Assembly: GCF_910591885.1 (NCBI RefSeq)
Contig: NC_063279.1
Location: 4,464,001-4,528,000 of the forward strand
Source: Bombus terrestris
Taxonomy: Eukaryota > Arthropoda > Insecta > Hymenoptera > Apidae
Length of the DNA stretch: 64,000 nucleotides
Reading direction: 5' to 3'
A model generated the notes under the pieces. That model did not search any database. It was given only the letters and a program-made list of their open reading frames with translations, and was not told the origin of the DNA. This document shows positions 1-11,902 of the stretch, in pieces. Position 1 is the first letter of the stretch, and the number at the start of each line of letters is the position of its first letter. The position numbers were made by a program, and so were the translations under genes.

Positions 1-1399
1 TGTCTTTTATTAGTTTTATTGGTATTTACTAATCAACAAGACTGATTTTATCTCTTGTTAATTGAAACAAGTGGAGCCAACGTGAAAACAAATTTTCATT
101 TCGTTTATCGGCAAAATCATTAAATCATAAATCTGACCCGTTATTAAGATTGTAATAATATGTATATATGTATATGTACATAATATGTATAAATATGTAT
201 GTATTTTAGACAGAAAATAAGCGAAGAATATGCTATATTTAAAGCTTGCTGGGATTTCATAAATTCATATCATAAAATTGTTTTGAACCTAGCTTATCTC
301 TGACTATTTTTCCATAATTTTTTTTTTTTTTGAAAGCAATTTATACGGCTGCGAAAAAACAGCAATACGTTATATTATGAAATTTTTAATATCTTCAAGA
401 ATCTGTAGCATGAAATTTTCAATAAACTTGAACTAATAAACAAGCCAGTTATTTGAAACATAATATTCGTCCGTCTAAACAGTAGCTTAATCACCTATAA
501 TTTACTTTAAAAGTAAAACAAATTTGTTTATATCCGACGCTTTATAAATAGAATCAAAATTACACCTACGTCTTCGTAATGTTGGCAGTGATTAAAAAGC
601 AGTTCGAAAAAGCATGGAATGTAGAGGCACGGCGCGTTAAAAAAAACGTAAAAGACCAGGCAAGCAGATCGCGTTAATATTCGTTCGATAGCAATTACTA
701 TTCTTCCAGTTTAGCTGTCGCGTTGACCCGATTCCCCCGACAGTTTTATTTATTTATCGTCGCACGACAAACCTCAGCTCGCGTCCATTCCGATTTCATT
801 TAGATATTTAATGACGATTTTAACGGTGTCTCGTACGCGCAATGTTTCTCCAAACACGAAACTCGATAACGATTTTTATCGGTCAAGTACATATCATCCT
901 ACCATTAATCTTATTCGAGGCTTAGATATTTATCTAGAAACGACAACGTTCTATAATAATTTCATAACTTTTCGGATGAAATTGTAATTACAGTTAATTT
1001 TCAATATTACGAACCGTCATAGTATCGTGAACTATTCATTGAATATGGCTAAATTTGAGTGTTTGATCAATACCATATTTTGAAACATAATGAAATATGT
1101 AAAAACATAAAATATATAAAGTGTTCATTCCTTCGCTTGGATAATCAAATAACCTTTAATATTTTATCGACCACTTTAGAAGTGACTGAAATATTTTATT
1201 TCATCAACCGACTAAACTTAATCAAAATGTATTCGATTACACTAATTCAATCTGAGCTATTGCTGATCTACGTGGATCGTTCAGAGAGTACTATCCGTGC
1301 AGAGGCCATATAAAACGATAAAATGTACTTACGAAAAGATCATCTAGCTTTATTCGTGTATTGACGTAAGTTATGCAAGACTTTGTGTTTAAATATTTC

Positions 1400-1830
1400 A
1401 AATATTGTCTGTAAAAATTCTTCCAAAAGAAATTCACCACCGATTTACAACAGTTAACGGTAATAGGGTTAAGGATGAATTATTAGTAAGACTGTGGGTG
1501 CGGGATTCAATAAGAACAAAGAAGCTGTACGTGATCGTAAGCATTCAGGCTGCCCGTCTCTCATTACAGAGGGGCTCAAGGACGTGTCTGCGATTTCATT
1601 GCAAATGATATTCATTGCGTTCTTTTTTTGCAAAAATTTAAAGAGCTTTTCAGTCGATAATGCTTCACAAGAAACGATGATTTAAAGAATTGAGTAAGAC
1701 GATGGTTATGTGAATTGACGGCGGAAGCATATGACGGAAACGTACAAAAAGTTCGTATAACGTTACGATAAGTGTTCAAATAGGGCTAGTGGTTGTATTG
1801 AAGAATAACTTAGTATATATACTAAAATTA
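1400..1830 (+). mobile_element. Decayed Tc1/mariner-like transposase remnant
   Basis: A plus-strand stretch reads FNKNKEAVRDRKHSGCPSLI then TEGLKDVSA (about 1505..1600). This resembles the linker after the helix-turn-helix of Tc1/mariner-type transposases, typically 'F..tGsv.DrkrSGRPs.lTe..l.dV...L', with RP mutated to CP. About 100 to 200 bases further on, pieces in shifted frames read LTAEAY, TYKKFV, RYDKC and SGCIEE, resembling the C-terminal 'E.yr.fv.R...C....GG.iee' end of such proteins. The catalytic core between them is missing, and frames shift and stop repeatedly, so the copy is dead and internally deleted. Terminal inverted repeats were not found. The assignment is from remembered family patterns, without a search. 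Confidence 0.4.
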
Positions 1831-2879
1831 CCAATAAAGAAAACTTTTCAAGATGCATTTGTATCGTTGTTATTTCAAAACGGATATTACTTTCTGAACG
1901 ATTCTCGTATGTGTAATACATTTTCAACAAAAACCATTGCTTCTAGCTTCGAAAATATCTTGCTAGACAGCTGTTTGCTTTACGCATTGTGTAAAATTGA
2001 CAGCATCGCAACAATAGAAATGTTATAGGTCTAATTAGTGAAGTCTCACGTCTAAAAACAAATTCTAAACAAAGCAAGCAATCTCTATTTGAAATATACC
2101 ATAGTTAATTCACTAGATTTCAATTTTCTTATTACGATACTCATGTTACTTCTATTTATTTACTATTTATTATTTATTACAATTATATTTATTTCATTAA
2201 TATCTACTCGTCGAAAACAGGATTAAAAACGATATAACAAACAGATTTCACAAAGGTCGATAATTCCTTTTGTTCACTTTGTCCAGATTAATGCCGAAAT
2301 ACTGTTGACAACAGGAGAGCACAACGATAATTGCGAGCAAATCGTGAGAAATATTTATCTGATACGAGAATATCGTTATTAACGATATTTTGGAATATTC
2401 ACCGGTGATCTCGCTTTTGTTTCGCATTATTCTTTTCCCATCTCATTATTTCACTTTATACGCCGTATTTTTTCTCCCTTTACCACCGTAATAATTTTTA
2501 TAGCCAGCTAATGGTATTTTCATCATACTTCGCGGTGAAATGTCCAGGGTATTTTTATTCTCGCAATGAGAATACCGTAGATTAATCGCTTTTGGCTGAT
2601 ACTCGACCGTTCTACATACAGAATGCTTCATAATTGACGAAACCTGGATCAAAGCTAAATCGCCAATACAGAAAGACAATGAGAAAAAATTTCTATAAAT
2701 AAAAGATCAATACGATGCGTCTGTATTTTAGAATTATGATCGGTGTTCTTTGAAATCTTTTCTGAAATTTAATCTAATGCATTCTGTTTCACATTTTATA
2801 CAAATTCATAAATTATTACATTAAAAGGTATCCTTTCATTCGGCAATTTCAACCTTAAGTATGAAACAACGTATGATTT

Positions 2880-2894
2880 TATATATATATATAT
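2880..2894. repeat. (TA)n microsatellite
   Basis: About seven uninterrupted TA units in the intron, directly readable. Similar short TA runs occur at 155..205 (with interspersed G and C). Confidence 0.8.
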
Positions 2895-4759
2895 GCACTT
2901 AAAAATGATAGTAGATATTTGCGAATATTTATACAAATTTATTTGTTCCGTCGTATATTTCCACTCGAATCTCTTCGAAATAAAAATTATACAAAGATAT
3001 TAGAAATGTCGATAAAAATGAGTTAACACGAGAGAAACACCGCCGGTATAATATTTCATATTGAGCAGAATTGAAATTTAAAAAATAAAAAGAAAAATGA
3101 TCAAAAGTAGAAAAATGAACGGTAGTAATTTTGCCGATAAATCGGAGCGTATTAATCGTAACGGTATAATTTCCCTTCGCCGGGTAGTGCGTTGCTATAT
3201 AATTATAACGAAATGTTGCAACGCGCCAGATTGCAACAATTATCGTCAGTGGCTAATTAACAAAGAACCAAAGTAAATCATTGTCTCTGCACGCTATCGT
3301 TATGGGGCGCGTACACGGCATACGGAAAATCGGAGTGCATCGGTATGGAAGCTAATTATCGTTAAGCGACGACTTGAAATGGCAACCAGAAAATCGATGT
3401 ACCGAACGGTACGGTCTTAAAATTACAAATAACTATATCCGATTGCCAAGCGAAATTGCAATAAATGTGCTTAAGTTATTGTTCGTGGCGATAATCGCTG
3501 AATACTTCTATGGCGTGAAATTTTGCCAAAGTAACTATAGTGATTATTCCACGCACTTAACATTTAATCGAGTCGTGTCATTATAATTTATTCTACGATT
3601 ATCAGGAATAGTACAATCCGTTGAATTTCGAAAAGCTTGCGGAAAGATTTTGCAACGTTCTATAATTTTCAAAGAGTTTTACGGAAAGTACCTTTAGTTA
3701 AGCAGTTTAAAGAACCAAGTCAATTCTAATATACCATGAAAGCTCTTTGAAAAAATAACGACTGTGGCGAATCCTTTAAAGAGATAGTATACAGGATTTC
3801 GATACTGCGTTTTCCAATTTCCACCTTTCCCTAAGTCTTTTTCTTTTCCACGACACGACATTATTTCAATAAGATTGTTTCCCTTTTTCTACTTCGTCGA
3901 ACTTTTTGTTCGACTAACTTGATATTAAATTTTTATTCTTAAATATAATCGTAACTATGTACATAACTATATATCGAGAGATATATTTCTACTCACGGTT
4001 CTGTGACCATTGCGTTTCGAGGTTAATCCGTAATCGTTGGCAAATCTGTTTGACTCGACGAGACCCGAGAGACAAGTTTTAATACTTACTTAAGAACGGA
4101 ACGGCTCTGAACGCTTCAACCGATCATTTTCGTCTTTTCACAAACTAAAAGGGGAAGCTACATGCTTCTTTGAACTCGTTTCCTTTAATAAAGTTGCTAT
4201 TTTCAGGAAATACCTCTCAAACGAACTATTTCGTAGTGAGACGTGATACGCAGGATAGTTGAAAAAGCAAAGTTGAATCTGTTTTCTCGTTCGTAACGTT
4301 TCAATTTTAAGAAGATTGCTCGTGCATAACGATAAATAAATAAAAATAATCGACACGCTTATATTTATGAAATTTGTGTTTTAAAGTTAACGTCTCTGAA
4401 TCAAGATATCACAGATTAATTTACAATTGAAAATTTCCTAAAAATATCGTATGATATCTTGAATTTGAAATTGTTATTTTTGAATATCGTTATGTAGATT
4501 GTTAATACCATATGCCACTTTTTTACAATAGATATCACAATGAATTTCGACTTGTCTAAACAAGTTTCTAGGAAAGTAAAATTTATAGTCGGTTTAATCG
4601 ATTCCGGTCCAATTTACTCGATTCGGTCATAAACCACTAACCAGAAATTACAGTTTCGTTATCGAAAATCAAAACAGATCCAACCTAGTTCAGCGCCGTT
4701 CCAATGACTACATCAATTTCAACAGTAATACTAGATGATAAAATCCTTTATGTACTTAC

Positions 4760-5035
4760 ATCGTATTTTTCTTGAATATGAGGCCCAGCTTGAGCGATGT
4801 ACAACGTGCTGGCTGTGTCGAACATCAACTCCAGAGGAATCCTCGTTACTCGTTGCTTGGCCATTTCGTGACAGTTTAGATATAAGGTGACATCAGTTGT
4901 CGATACTCTGATTACGATCTTCGACCATTTCTTTGTCAACTTCGGCACCGTGAATTTCGCCACCTCTTCCGAATGCGAATGCAAATCAGAATTGGTGTAG
5001 ACCAGTGAGACATTCTGGTTTGTTCCTGGACCATC
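4760..5035 (-). CDS. Mp: Multiplexin (collagen XV/XVIII-type) exon: second half of TSPN domain
   Basis: Second coding exon of the same gene, 276 bases, exactly 92 codons, phase 0 at both ends. The acceptor is ctctgttatag (AG at 5037-5036) and the donor is gtaagtacat immediately after GAT at 4760. It begins DGPGTNQNVSLVYTNSD, which continues LGIRIS from the upstream exon just as human collagen XVIII runs from LGVKLS into its 'DISLLYTE' strand. It then has KKWSKIVIRVSTTDVTLYLN, CHE, and LYIAQAGPHIQEKYD. The last matches the family 'LFVAQAGGADPDKF' strand. The single Cys (in LNCHE) lines up with the conserved TSPN cysteine; its usual disulphide partner lies just after the next 'G-I-x-E-L-K'-type strand, so it should be in the next exon. 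I could not find that exon in 1..4759. Secreted, basement-membrane role is known for the family, not shown here. Confidence 0.9.
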
Positions 5036-5864
5036 CTATAACAGAGAGAATTTTATATTTAATTTTAAAAATAGTAGAATTTTCTTTAGATCGGTTTGAA
5101 TCGGGAGAAAATGCCAAGAGATTCGAAAGTCGAAGCGTTTTCGCGCGGTCTCAACCCGTCGCTATCGATTCTCATGGGAATCGTACTCTCTTTCGAAACG
5201 TCGAAAGCAACGGAGAGCTGCTTTCGCTGCGGAACACGTAGAAGCGGTATTACCCGTGGAAACGGTGCCGCAGGAAACGTGAAAGATCTCAAAGAAACTT
5301 GAAGACCCGGCAAGCTACAACAACGGCCTCAAAGATATTGGGAAACATGAGGAAATGCCCTCCATACACCGACAAGGAGCGTCGACTTAAAAGTCTATCG
5401 CGCCACCGCAGCCGGTTCCTTCTAAATCGACCGATTGTACTTGGAAATTTTTGCCTATTTTCCGATTGCTTTCATATTCAGACCCGAATCGTTTGTGTTT
5501 CATTTCACAGTTTTATAAAACGTAATGCGATGAAAGCAGACGAGTGAGACTGCGAAGCCTGTCTTATCAGAAATCTTTTAAATTTTGTTAAAGGAACAAG
5601 GATACGACAGTGTGATCGTTCATTAACATTTTTAACTAAAATAGAAAAATTAAAAATGGAAATATTTCTGAATTTAAAATAGAAATACTTGTGTATTATT
5701 TGATTACAAAAACATTTTATGTTGGTTGTATCGTAAGAATAGAAGATAATGTACAACGTTTAATAAAATAGAATGAAGTCGCACTTTTAGCTTCGATACT
5801 ATATTTCTATTGTTCCCTACAGATCCCTTACATATCCCTTGTATGTGTAAATTGATGTACTTAC
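5036..5864 (-). other. Intron between the two TSPN exons (829 bases)
   Basis: Phase-0 intron with gtaagtac donor and ttatag acceptor. It contains a GC-richer block at about 5090..5330 in which several frames on both strands stay open for 60 to 80 codons. None has flanking splice sites that would insert into the TSPN fold, and the two exons join directly at a position where the domain is contiguous, so I treat these as chance open frames. The part near 5550..5780 is ordinary AT-rich intron. Confidence 0.85.
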
Positions 5865-6130
5865 GGATATCCGGATGCCTAATTGCACAACAGTTTCGAA
5901 GGGATTTAGAACGGCGAAGAGATAACTGGTTCTAAATGACGTCGGCTTAAAAGTTGCCACCAAAGTGAACTCTGCTGGCAATTTTTCCGGCAAATATAAT
6001 CGATACGGCTGTTTAACTTCGGAGCCAGGTCGGAAGCCAAAACTTGGAAATCCGTCGAGACCATCGTCGATGTACAAATTATTGTCGTCTGTTAATGCCA
6101 CGGAAGCTTGAAGTAAATCATATTCCAGCT
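5865..6130 (-). CDS. Mp: Multiplexin (collagen XV/XVIII-type) exon: first half of TSPN domain
   Basis: Internal coding exon of a collagen XV/XVIII-type extracellular-matrix protein, read right to left. It is preceded by a good acceptor (minus strand ...tttgtttcag, AG at 6132-6131) and ends at a consensus donor, gtaagtac, right after base 5865. Its 266 bases are two bases of a split codon plus 88 codons, ending in phase 0. It opens LEYDLLQAS, and later carries FGFRPGSEVKQPYRLYLPE, FTLVATFKPTS, YLFAVLNPFETVVQLGIRIS. These match the start, the 'FSLLFHIRP' strand and the 'VLFAITD...VLLGVKLS' strands of the TSPN/laminin-G-like domain of human collagen XVIII, as I know that family. There is no signal peptide, so this is not the first exon. 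The preceding exon must end with one base of a codon (not T, which would make TAG). The upstream partner was not identified. Family assignment is strong; the symbol Mp assumes an insect source. Confidence 0.9.
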
Positions 6131-8461
6131 CTGAAACAAAAGGGTATGAAGAAAAACAGTTAGAAGGCTTTCTTCTTTAGAAAATATGGATTACAACTCT
6201 TTGACAAAAATTGTATATAATATTTCATGGCCGCAAAGAGAAATTTTAATCCCAATGAGACGTAAACATTTAGATTCCATACATATCGAACTAAAAACGC
6301 AAAGTTATATTGTATCCTTTAAAATAAATAAATTGATTTTCAATCATTTATAAGCCTCTATCTGCTAGCTAATATCTGATGAACATTTATTACATAAAAT
6401 CCGGACTTGAATTTAATATTACAAGTCCCGTTAATATTAAAAGTCATATTAAAGAGTAACAAATAGAATTATTCAGGAATTGTGATTATTAATACGTATA
6501 CCATCTATAGCGTAAAAAAATGCGAGAATAGAACCAGATATATGACTAACACAGGTTGATCGATCAAGGACTCTACGGTTCTTTCATTTTTATTTAATCC
6601 AAGTCGGAGGCAAATAAGCTAACTCTCATACAAGCGTACCTGCGCATCTCGTTTCCCCTTATTTCTATTTGCCAACCTGTTCCACAAAATTGCAAACTCC
6701 CTTAAGTAAAAGAGAGCAAAAGATTCAGGACTTGGAGCTTCAAAGTGTATAAAACTCCTCCCGTTAAGACGATTTTAGATCAACATCATGAAAGTGGACA
6801 AGTACTTGAGAAGGGGGAAAAAGAACGACGAGGATCTCAAACATAATTAGAAATCCTTTCCTCGGAACTTTTTTAAGAATAATTTACAATCCATTGTATC
6901 ATTGTAACAATTTTACGATTTTCGTTACTTTTTTAAACATCAGCGATCAACTAACATCGAAGAATTCTCGATAAAAAAAAAAAGAAAATATCAAACATGA
7001 GATAATGATAGGTACTACCGTTGTATAAATATACAATCACTGAAATAAAAACTTTAACGATTCATGCGATTTCTGGTGCGAAAATCGACAGAAACGAAGT
7101 GTAATTATCGCGAAAATTGGAATTTTTACATAATTTCATTACGTTGATCCTTTCAGTGATCAAAATTTCACTGCAAATTCCTTTCGAATCCCTCGATGCT
7201 TCCAATAAAGCCCCAGAACTCTGGCAAAATTCACGAGCTCTATTTTCGACGAATAACAGGGAAAATAAACGAAAATCCATTCAACATTCCTACGTCGAAA
7301 AAATAGCCGAATTTCCCGCCTCGAGATTAAATGATAATCCAGAGGGATTGTTATTTACACAGGGAAATACTTGACCGGCGTTGTTATAATGTATCCCCGG
7401 TATTATATAGCAGGCATCTAATTTGCACCTCTCGTTTCATGCAAATTGTTTAAACGCAGTTCGAACAACATATCGGGTTCTTGTAATATCACGGTGAACC
7501 GCGGATATTATTTAAATGCGACTGTTACGCGAACTGCTCGATTCCCTACGAGACTATAGTTAATGAACGACATGCTGTTGAAAACGAGGCGAGTGGCGGC
7601 AGAGGGGGCGAAAAATGCGAATCGACGAAAAGTAGTTCAAACTCGAAGCGAGAGAACTTTAATTAATTCGGTGCGTGGAGACTTGGGGCAGCCGCCTTCA
7701 CGGGATTAGTGAACGAAATCTTGATAAAGCCACCAGGCGGATACGATTCGGGCTACGAGAAAGTCCTGAAAGGTTAACGCCCTTGAACATCTTGTTTGGT
7801 CGAACTGATTGGAATTATTAAGCAGTTTAAATTGGACAGGTCTCCAGACGTAGTTAAAGTTCGCGGCAGCGAGTTACCTTTTTTGAAATTGGAATTGGTT
7901 GTGAAGTTCTTCGATCCGTGGAAGAACGAGAAAGGTAAAAAAGCCCTTGAGGGTATTTGTTATGAATATCGTAATTCCTTTACACGGATATAATTTTAAT
8001 TTACTTGATAAGTATTCTTTGCATTGATAGGTAATGGTAAAAATGTGAAATCCGTCAATAATAGTTTTAACCAGTCAATTCTAGAAATAACTAAATGTAC
8101 AAATTTTACGAACAATTTGTTTTACAGTTTAACGGGGCAGTTGTTTCAGCCGTTCGTAGTTTTCGCTGATAATCCATTCCTATTTCTAGAATTGGCTAGT
8201 CGATACTATCGTTAACAATACAATTTCAATGAAACTAGTATCGACTTGAAAAATAAAACCGAAAATAAAACTGAAAATTTTGCTGAACATTAAATAAAAG
8301 ATGAGTCGATCTTCAAACAAAATAAAAAGAGGGGAATATTTTTAATGTTATCAAGAATTCACGAGAAGCAGAAATCGATAAATTAGATTACATAGAATTT
8401 ATGGTAATATTTAAATTACTACGTTACACGAACAAGTTTTAATGTATAAATGTAACTTCCG

Positions 8462-8503
8462 AATTCAAATGGTTTTATACTAAATTCAAATGGTATTACA
8501 CAT
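8462..8503. repeat. 21-base tandem duplication
   Basis: Two adjacent copies of a 21-base unit beginning AATTCAAATGG. The first 11 bases are identical and the remainder is diverged (gttttatacta against gtattacacat, shown in pieces). A further fragment, ttggttttatacg, occurs about 65 bases downstream. Simple intronic slippage product. Confidence 0.65.
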
Positions 8504-11329
8504 ATCTATGCTTTCCAAACTCGATAAAATTATGCATATGAATGATATTGGCTAAATTCATATTATATTGGTTTTATACGCTTTAAACTAGATTTCCAAG
8601 TGATTATGATCGTACTTTTTTAATACATTACAACCCCATTTCGCGCGCCATGCGTCATATAGCATCGCCAGGCTCGATATACTGCGGTTACCGCAGCTGA
8701 AAGCTTACTTCGATAATCGATATTTATTACCGAAATATAAGTCCGTAAATCGCATTAAAAATTGTATGCCTAGCATTGTTCCGCTTGGAAAAGTAACACG
8801 ACTTTTCTTCCCATACGTGAACCTTTTTAAACATTATACATTTAATGTAGATGTAGATATATATTTATATACCTGCTATTGTATTTTACGCTAAATAAAT
8901 ATAGCTATATTTCACGATTATTTTAAATTACATATCATCAAAGAATTAGTCAATAAATAGCTGTAGTACATTTCCATTTTTTAACAAAATTCCTCTCAAA
9001 AATATTCCAAGACAGTCCTAGAACAAATCTCGTAACACAATATCGTATGAAAATGTTCAATTTCTTGCCAGCTATTCCTACGCTGGTCTGTTAGCCTGAT
9101 ACAAGCGGAGCAATCTTTAGATGTGTTTTCCGATGGATCTTTCGCTTTATCTTGCCTAAACAGGAAGTCTAGAAGCTATTGAGAGGCAGTGAGCTGTACA
9201 ATACTTCGAATTCTAAATGTTCGATTCTGCTTTCTTAAAGCTTTCCCGCCGATAGGAACACGTTGCAAGATTCGAGGAAGTTCGAGGGCGAAGATTTCAA
9301 TGCTTGACGGATTCGATCACAGAATATACGTCTATGGAGACTTCAACGAACGCATAAGACATGGTCGGTGGAAACCTTCCAAACGCGTATATTCTCCTAA
9401 TACGCAACTACGTTTTGCGCAGAAATTACAACAAAATACACGTCGCGAGAGAATTAACGATATCAATCGCGTGATAAAATATTTAACACAAGCTCGTATG
9501 GATTAATAAAACACACTGTACTGTTATTTTTAAATGATAATCTTGTAAGAATCTTACAGACTAAGGAGTCTCTTTACTTCAAGATACTCCATGAATAATT
9601 ATTTCTGTGAGAATAAAAAGTACATGTAACAAAGAAATATTTCACGACGTGATTTCATATTAAATTTGTACGACGAGCAAAATAATTTGATTTTTGTGCA
9701 ATTTTGTCATGATCTGTTTTCATACGAAATTTTCCTCTTGCATCATCTGCAGAAACTAAGCGGTATAATAGATACGTATAAGAACATTGTCGGGGCGGTG
9801 CCGAGAGAATGTAAAGCAAGAAGTATTTCCTCGTTTAATGAAGATTGCAATCAACTTAATGTAATGGCAAGAACGAAGACTACAAAAGTAACAATTCTCC
9901 AATTATAATTTTCTTATGCTGTAACTCTTAATTACGCGTAAAAATTCTTATTCTTAAAATTCTGTAACTAATAACGATACGACCTAACAAGTTAAACAAC
10001 TTTTATATTGTACCTTCTATAAAAGCTAACATCGTAGAAAAATACTAAATCAATGTCTATCATATGACATAAAAGTAGGACCAACTATAAAGTTGAGAAT
10101 GAAACATGGAAACTGTTTTCATCGTGAAAAATGAAATGAAATAAGATTCCAGATACAGCTCACACGCGAGTAAATAACTCGATTGATGTGATTCCATCAA
10201 ACTGTCAAAAGGCACCTCGAAAATACATTTTATGAAAGAATTACGTAAGGCGGCAGGAATGTATGAAAAACGTCATTGTTCCTATTCGAGTAAAAGAGAA
10301 GGATATTTCGCTCAAAACCAATCTTTCGCTTAAGATCTCTCTCACGAGACGATACAGCCGTGAATTCATCGAAAACCTCTTCTGTATTTATAGGAATCCG
10401 CGAAGCGAATTCCATCGACTGTTACGAAGAAATTCGTTTGTTACGATCAGCAAATTGAACTGTCTTTCGGTCTTTATACTTTCATAAATGCGAAATCAAG
10501 AGTAGATGATGCTGGTTGAACATATAGAATGTTCCTTCAAATAGAGTTCCGAGAGGAATAACAAAAATTGTGAATCTCAGATTAGAAATTGTGTATGTTA
10601 AAAAGATAATGTATATTTTTAATTGAATTACGATATTTACAAGTTTTAGTATATAAGGAAAAGTAGGAAATAAAATTATAAACTTCTGGTTTAAAAAGTT
10701 CTTTTATAGTGAAATTTTCCTTAATAAAGGAAGATAAACAAAATAGCCTGACACTGTGCGATTTGATGGAAATGTGAGAAACTGTAAAATCGTAAAGCCA
10801 TAGCAATTACCAAAGTTGTAACAGTGGATAATAATAATATCGCAAGCTACTTCGAAATTTTATGGAACCATAAAAATAAAGTTTGTTTTAAAATTTTTTA
10901 AAAGTTCGAAGATTACAACGAGTGAAATTAACGTAGATCACGTTAATTTGATTCACAAGCTAACGCTATTTTATTTCCACAATTCCAACATTGACAAGAA
11001 GAATCATTGCCCAAGTAAATTATTGCATTTGAACCTACGTAAACAAATCTGTTGCGCTAAACATTATTATTTAAACTAAACACATACGCTAAACACTTAG
11101 ATAATTAACGTATCTTGTACAAGAAATTTTCACTAACCTCCTCTCGCCATTACACCTTTTAATTCATTAAAGGACTTACGGTAAGCTCTCACGATCTCCT
11201 AAAACACGAAGCACAAAAAACGCCAAAAGAAAACTACCAACAACTTCCCTAGACAAGAGTTCCCAACTAATAAAACAAGGAATAGAGGGGGGAAAAAAGA
11301 AGGAAGACGGTGTAATACAATAACGATCA

Positions 11330-11902
11330 GTGTCAGATAAGACGATCTCGAGATGGACCGAAAGTTCAGCGTTATCCTGTCGCGAGAAGTTCTCAAAGCT
11401 TGCCCTCTCGCGGGACCAAGTTTCCTCGAGGAAAGTCGAGGCCACTTCGGAATTTTCACGAGGACCGATCTTCTACAAGCGTCTTCTTACGTATCCGTTT
11501 CACGCCCGTTTTAATTCGATTCTTGCTGCACCAGCGATCGACAGAGAAGTAAAACGACCACTTCGGTTAGAACCCAAGGCAAACGTTTACCTCCACTTTC
11601 GCGGCTATAGATTCACATAGTTTCCATCGTCATTTTCGTTCTCTGCTCGTGCTACGTTCGATTAAAAACTGCCGGCCAATTCCATGGAGATGATCGGGGT
11701 CGAGTTCGACGCGTTCACGCGCGCGCCCCAATGGATTGACACGGATGATTCGCGAGAGGAATTCGCGTCCGAACGATCAATTTCTCCCGTGAGCAAACTG
11801 CCAATACGAATCGATAGTCGGGGAACAATGCATACGAAATCACCGATTGATCCTAAACCATGCTTCGCGGCTAATGAAGATAAATGGAGCATCCGGTTTT
11901 AA
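11330..11902. other. GC- and CpG-richer block, open in several frames on both strands
   Basis: Composition changes abruptly from AT-rich flanks to about half GC, with many CpG (for example gcgttcacgcgcgcgcc near 11718). Plus-strand frames at 11330..11620 (96 codons) and 11684..11902 (72 codons, starting from ATGGAGATG) and minus-strand frames at 11176..11459 and 11662..11892 are open. Because both strands are open, low stop-codon density from GC content explains this as well as coding does. Unrecognised. Could be an enhancer, a conserved non-coding element or a non-coding exon. Confidence 0.35.

Larger units (their letters stand above)
1..4759 (-). other. Intron downstream of the TSPN exons (runs off left edge)
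   Basis: Begins with the donor at 4759 and continues past base 1, so it is at least 4.76 kb unless a small exon was missed. I looked on the minus strand for the expected continuation of the TSPN domain (a short Gly-x-Ile/Leu-x-Glu-Leu strand followed by a Cys, entering in phase 0) and found nothing acceptable. Contents: TA-rich runs near 155..205 and 2880..2894, a decayed transposase remnant near 1400..1830, and otherwise unremarkable AT-rich DNA. Confidence 0.6.

Noticed and set aside
3997..4045. Minus-strand 49-base mini-exon (AAACAG acceptor, GTGAGTAG donor), phase 0 to 1, in the right place to follow the TSPN exons
   Set aside because: The peptide (ICQRLRINLETQWSQN) lacks the expected Gly-Ile/Leu-x-Glu-Leu strand and the following Cys, and the acceptor has a poor pyrimidine tract.
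5086..5547. Several overlapping frames in the intron between the two TSPN exons, considered as an alternative exon
   Set aside because: The TSPN domain is contiguous across the flanking exons, and no acceptor and donor pair brackets these frames in phase 0.
11176..11459. Minus-strand frames with hydrophobic runs ahead of a GTAAGT donor, considered as a signal-peptide exon
   Set aside because: The frame needed to match phase at 6130 contains TAG 20 bases before the donor; the hydrophobic frames end in the wrong phase or in a stop.
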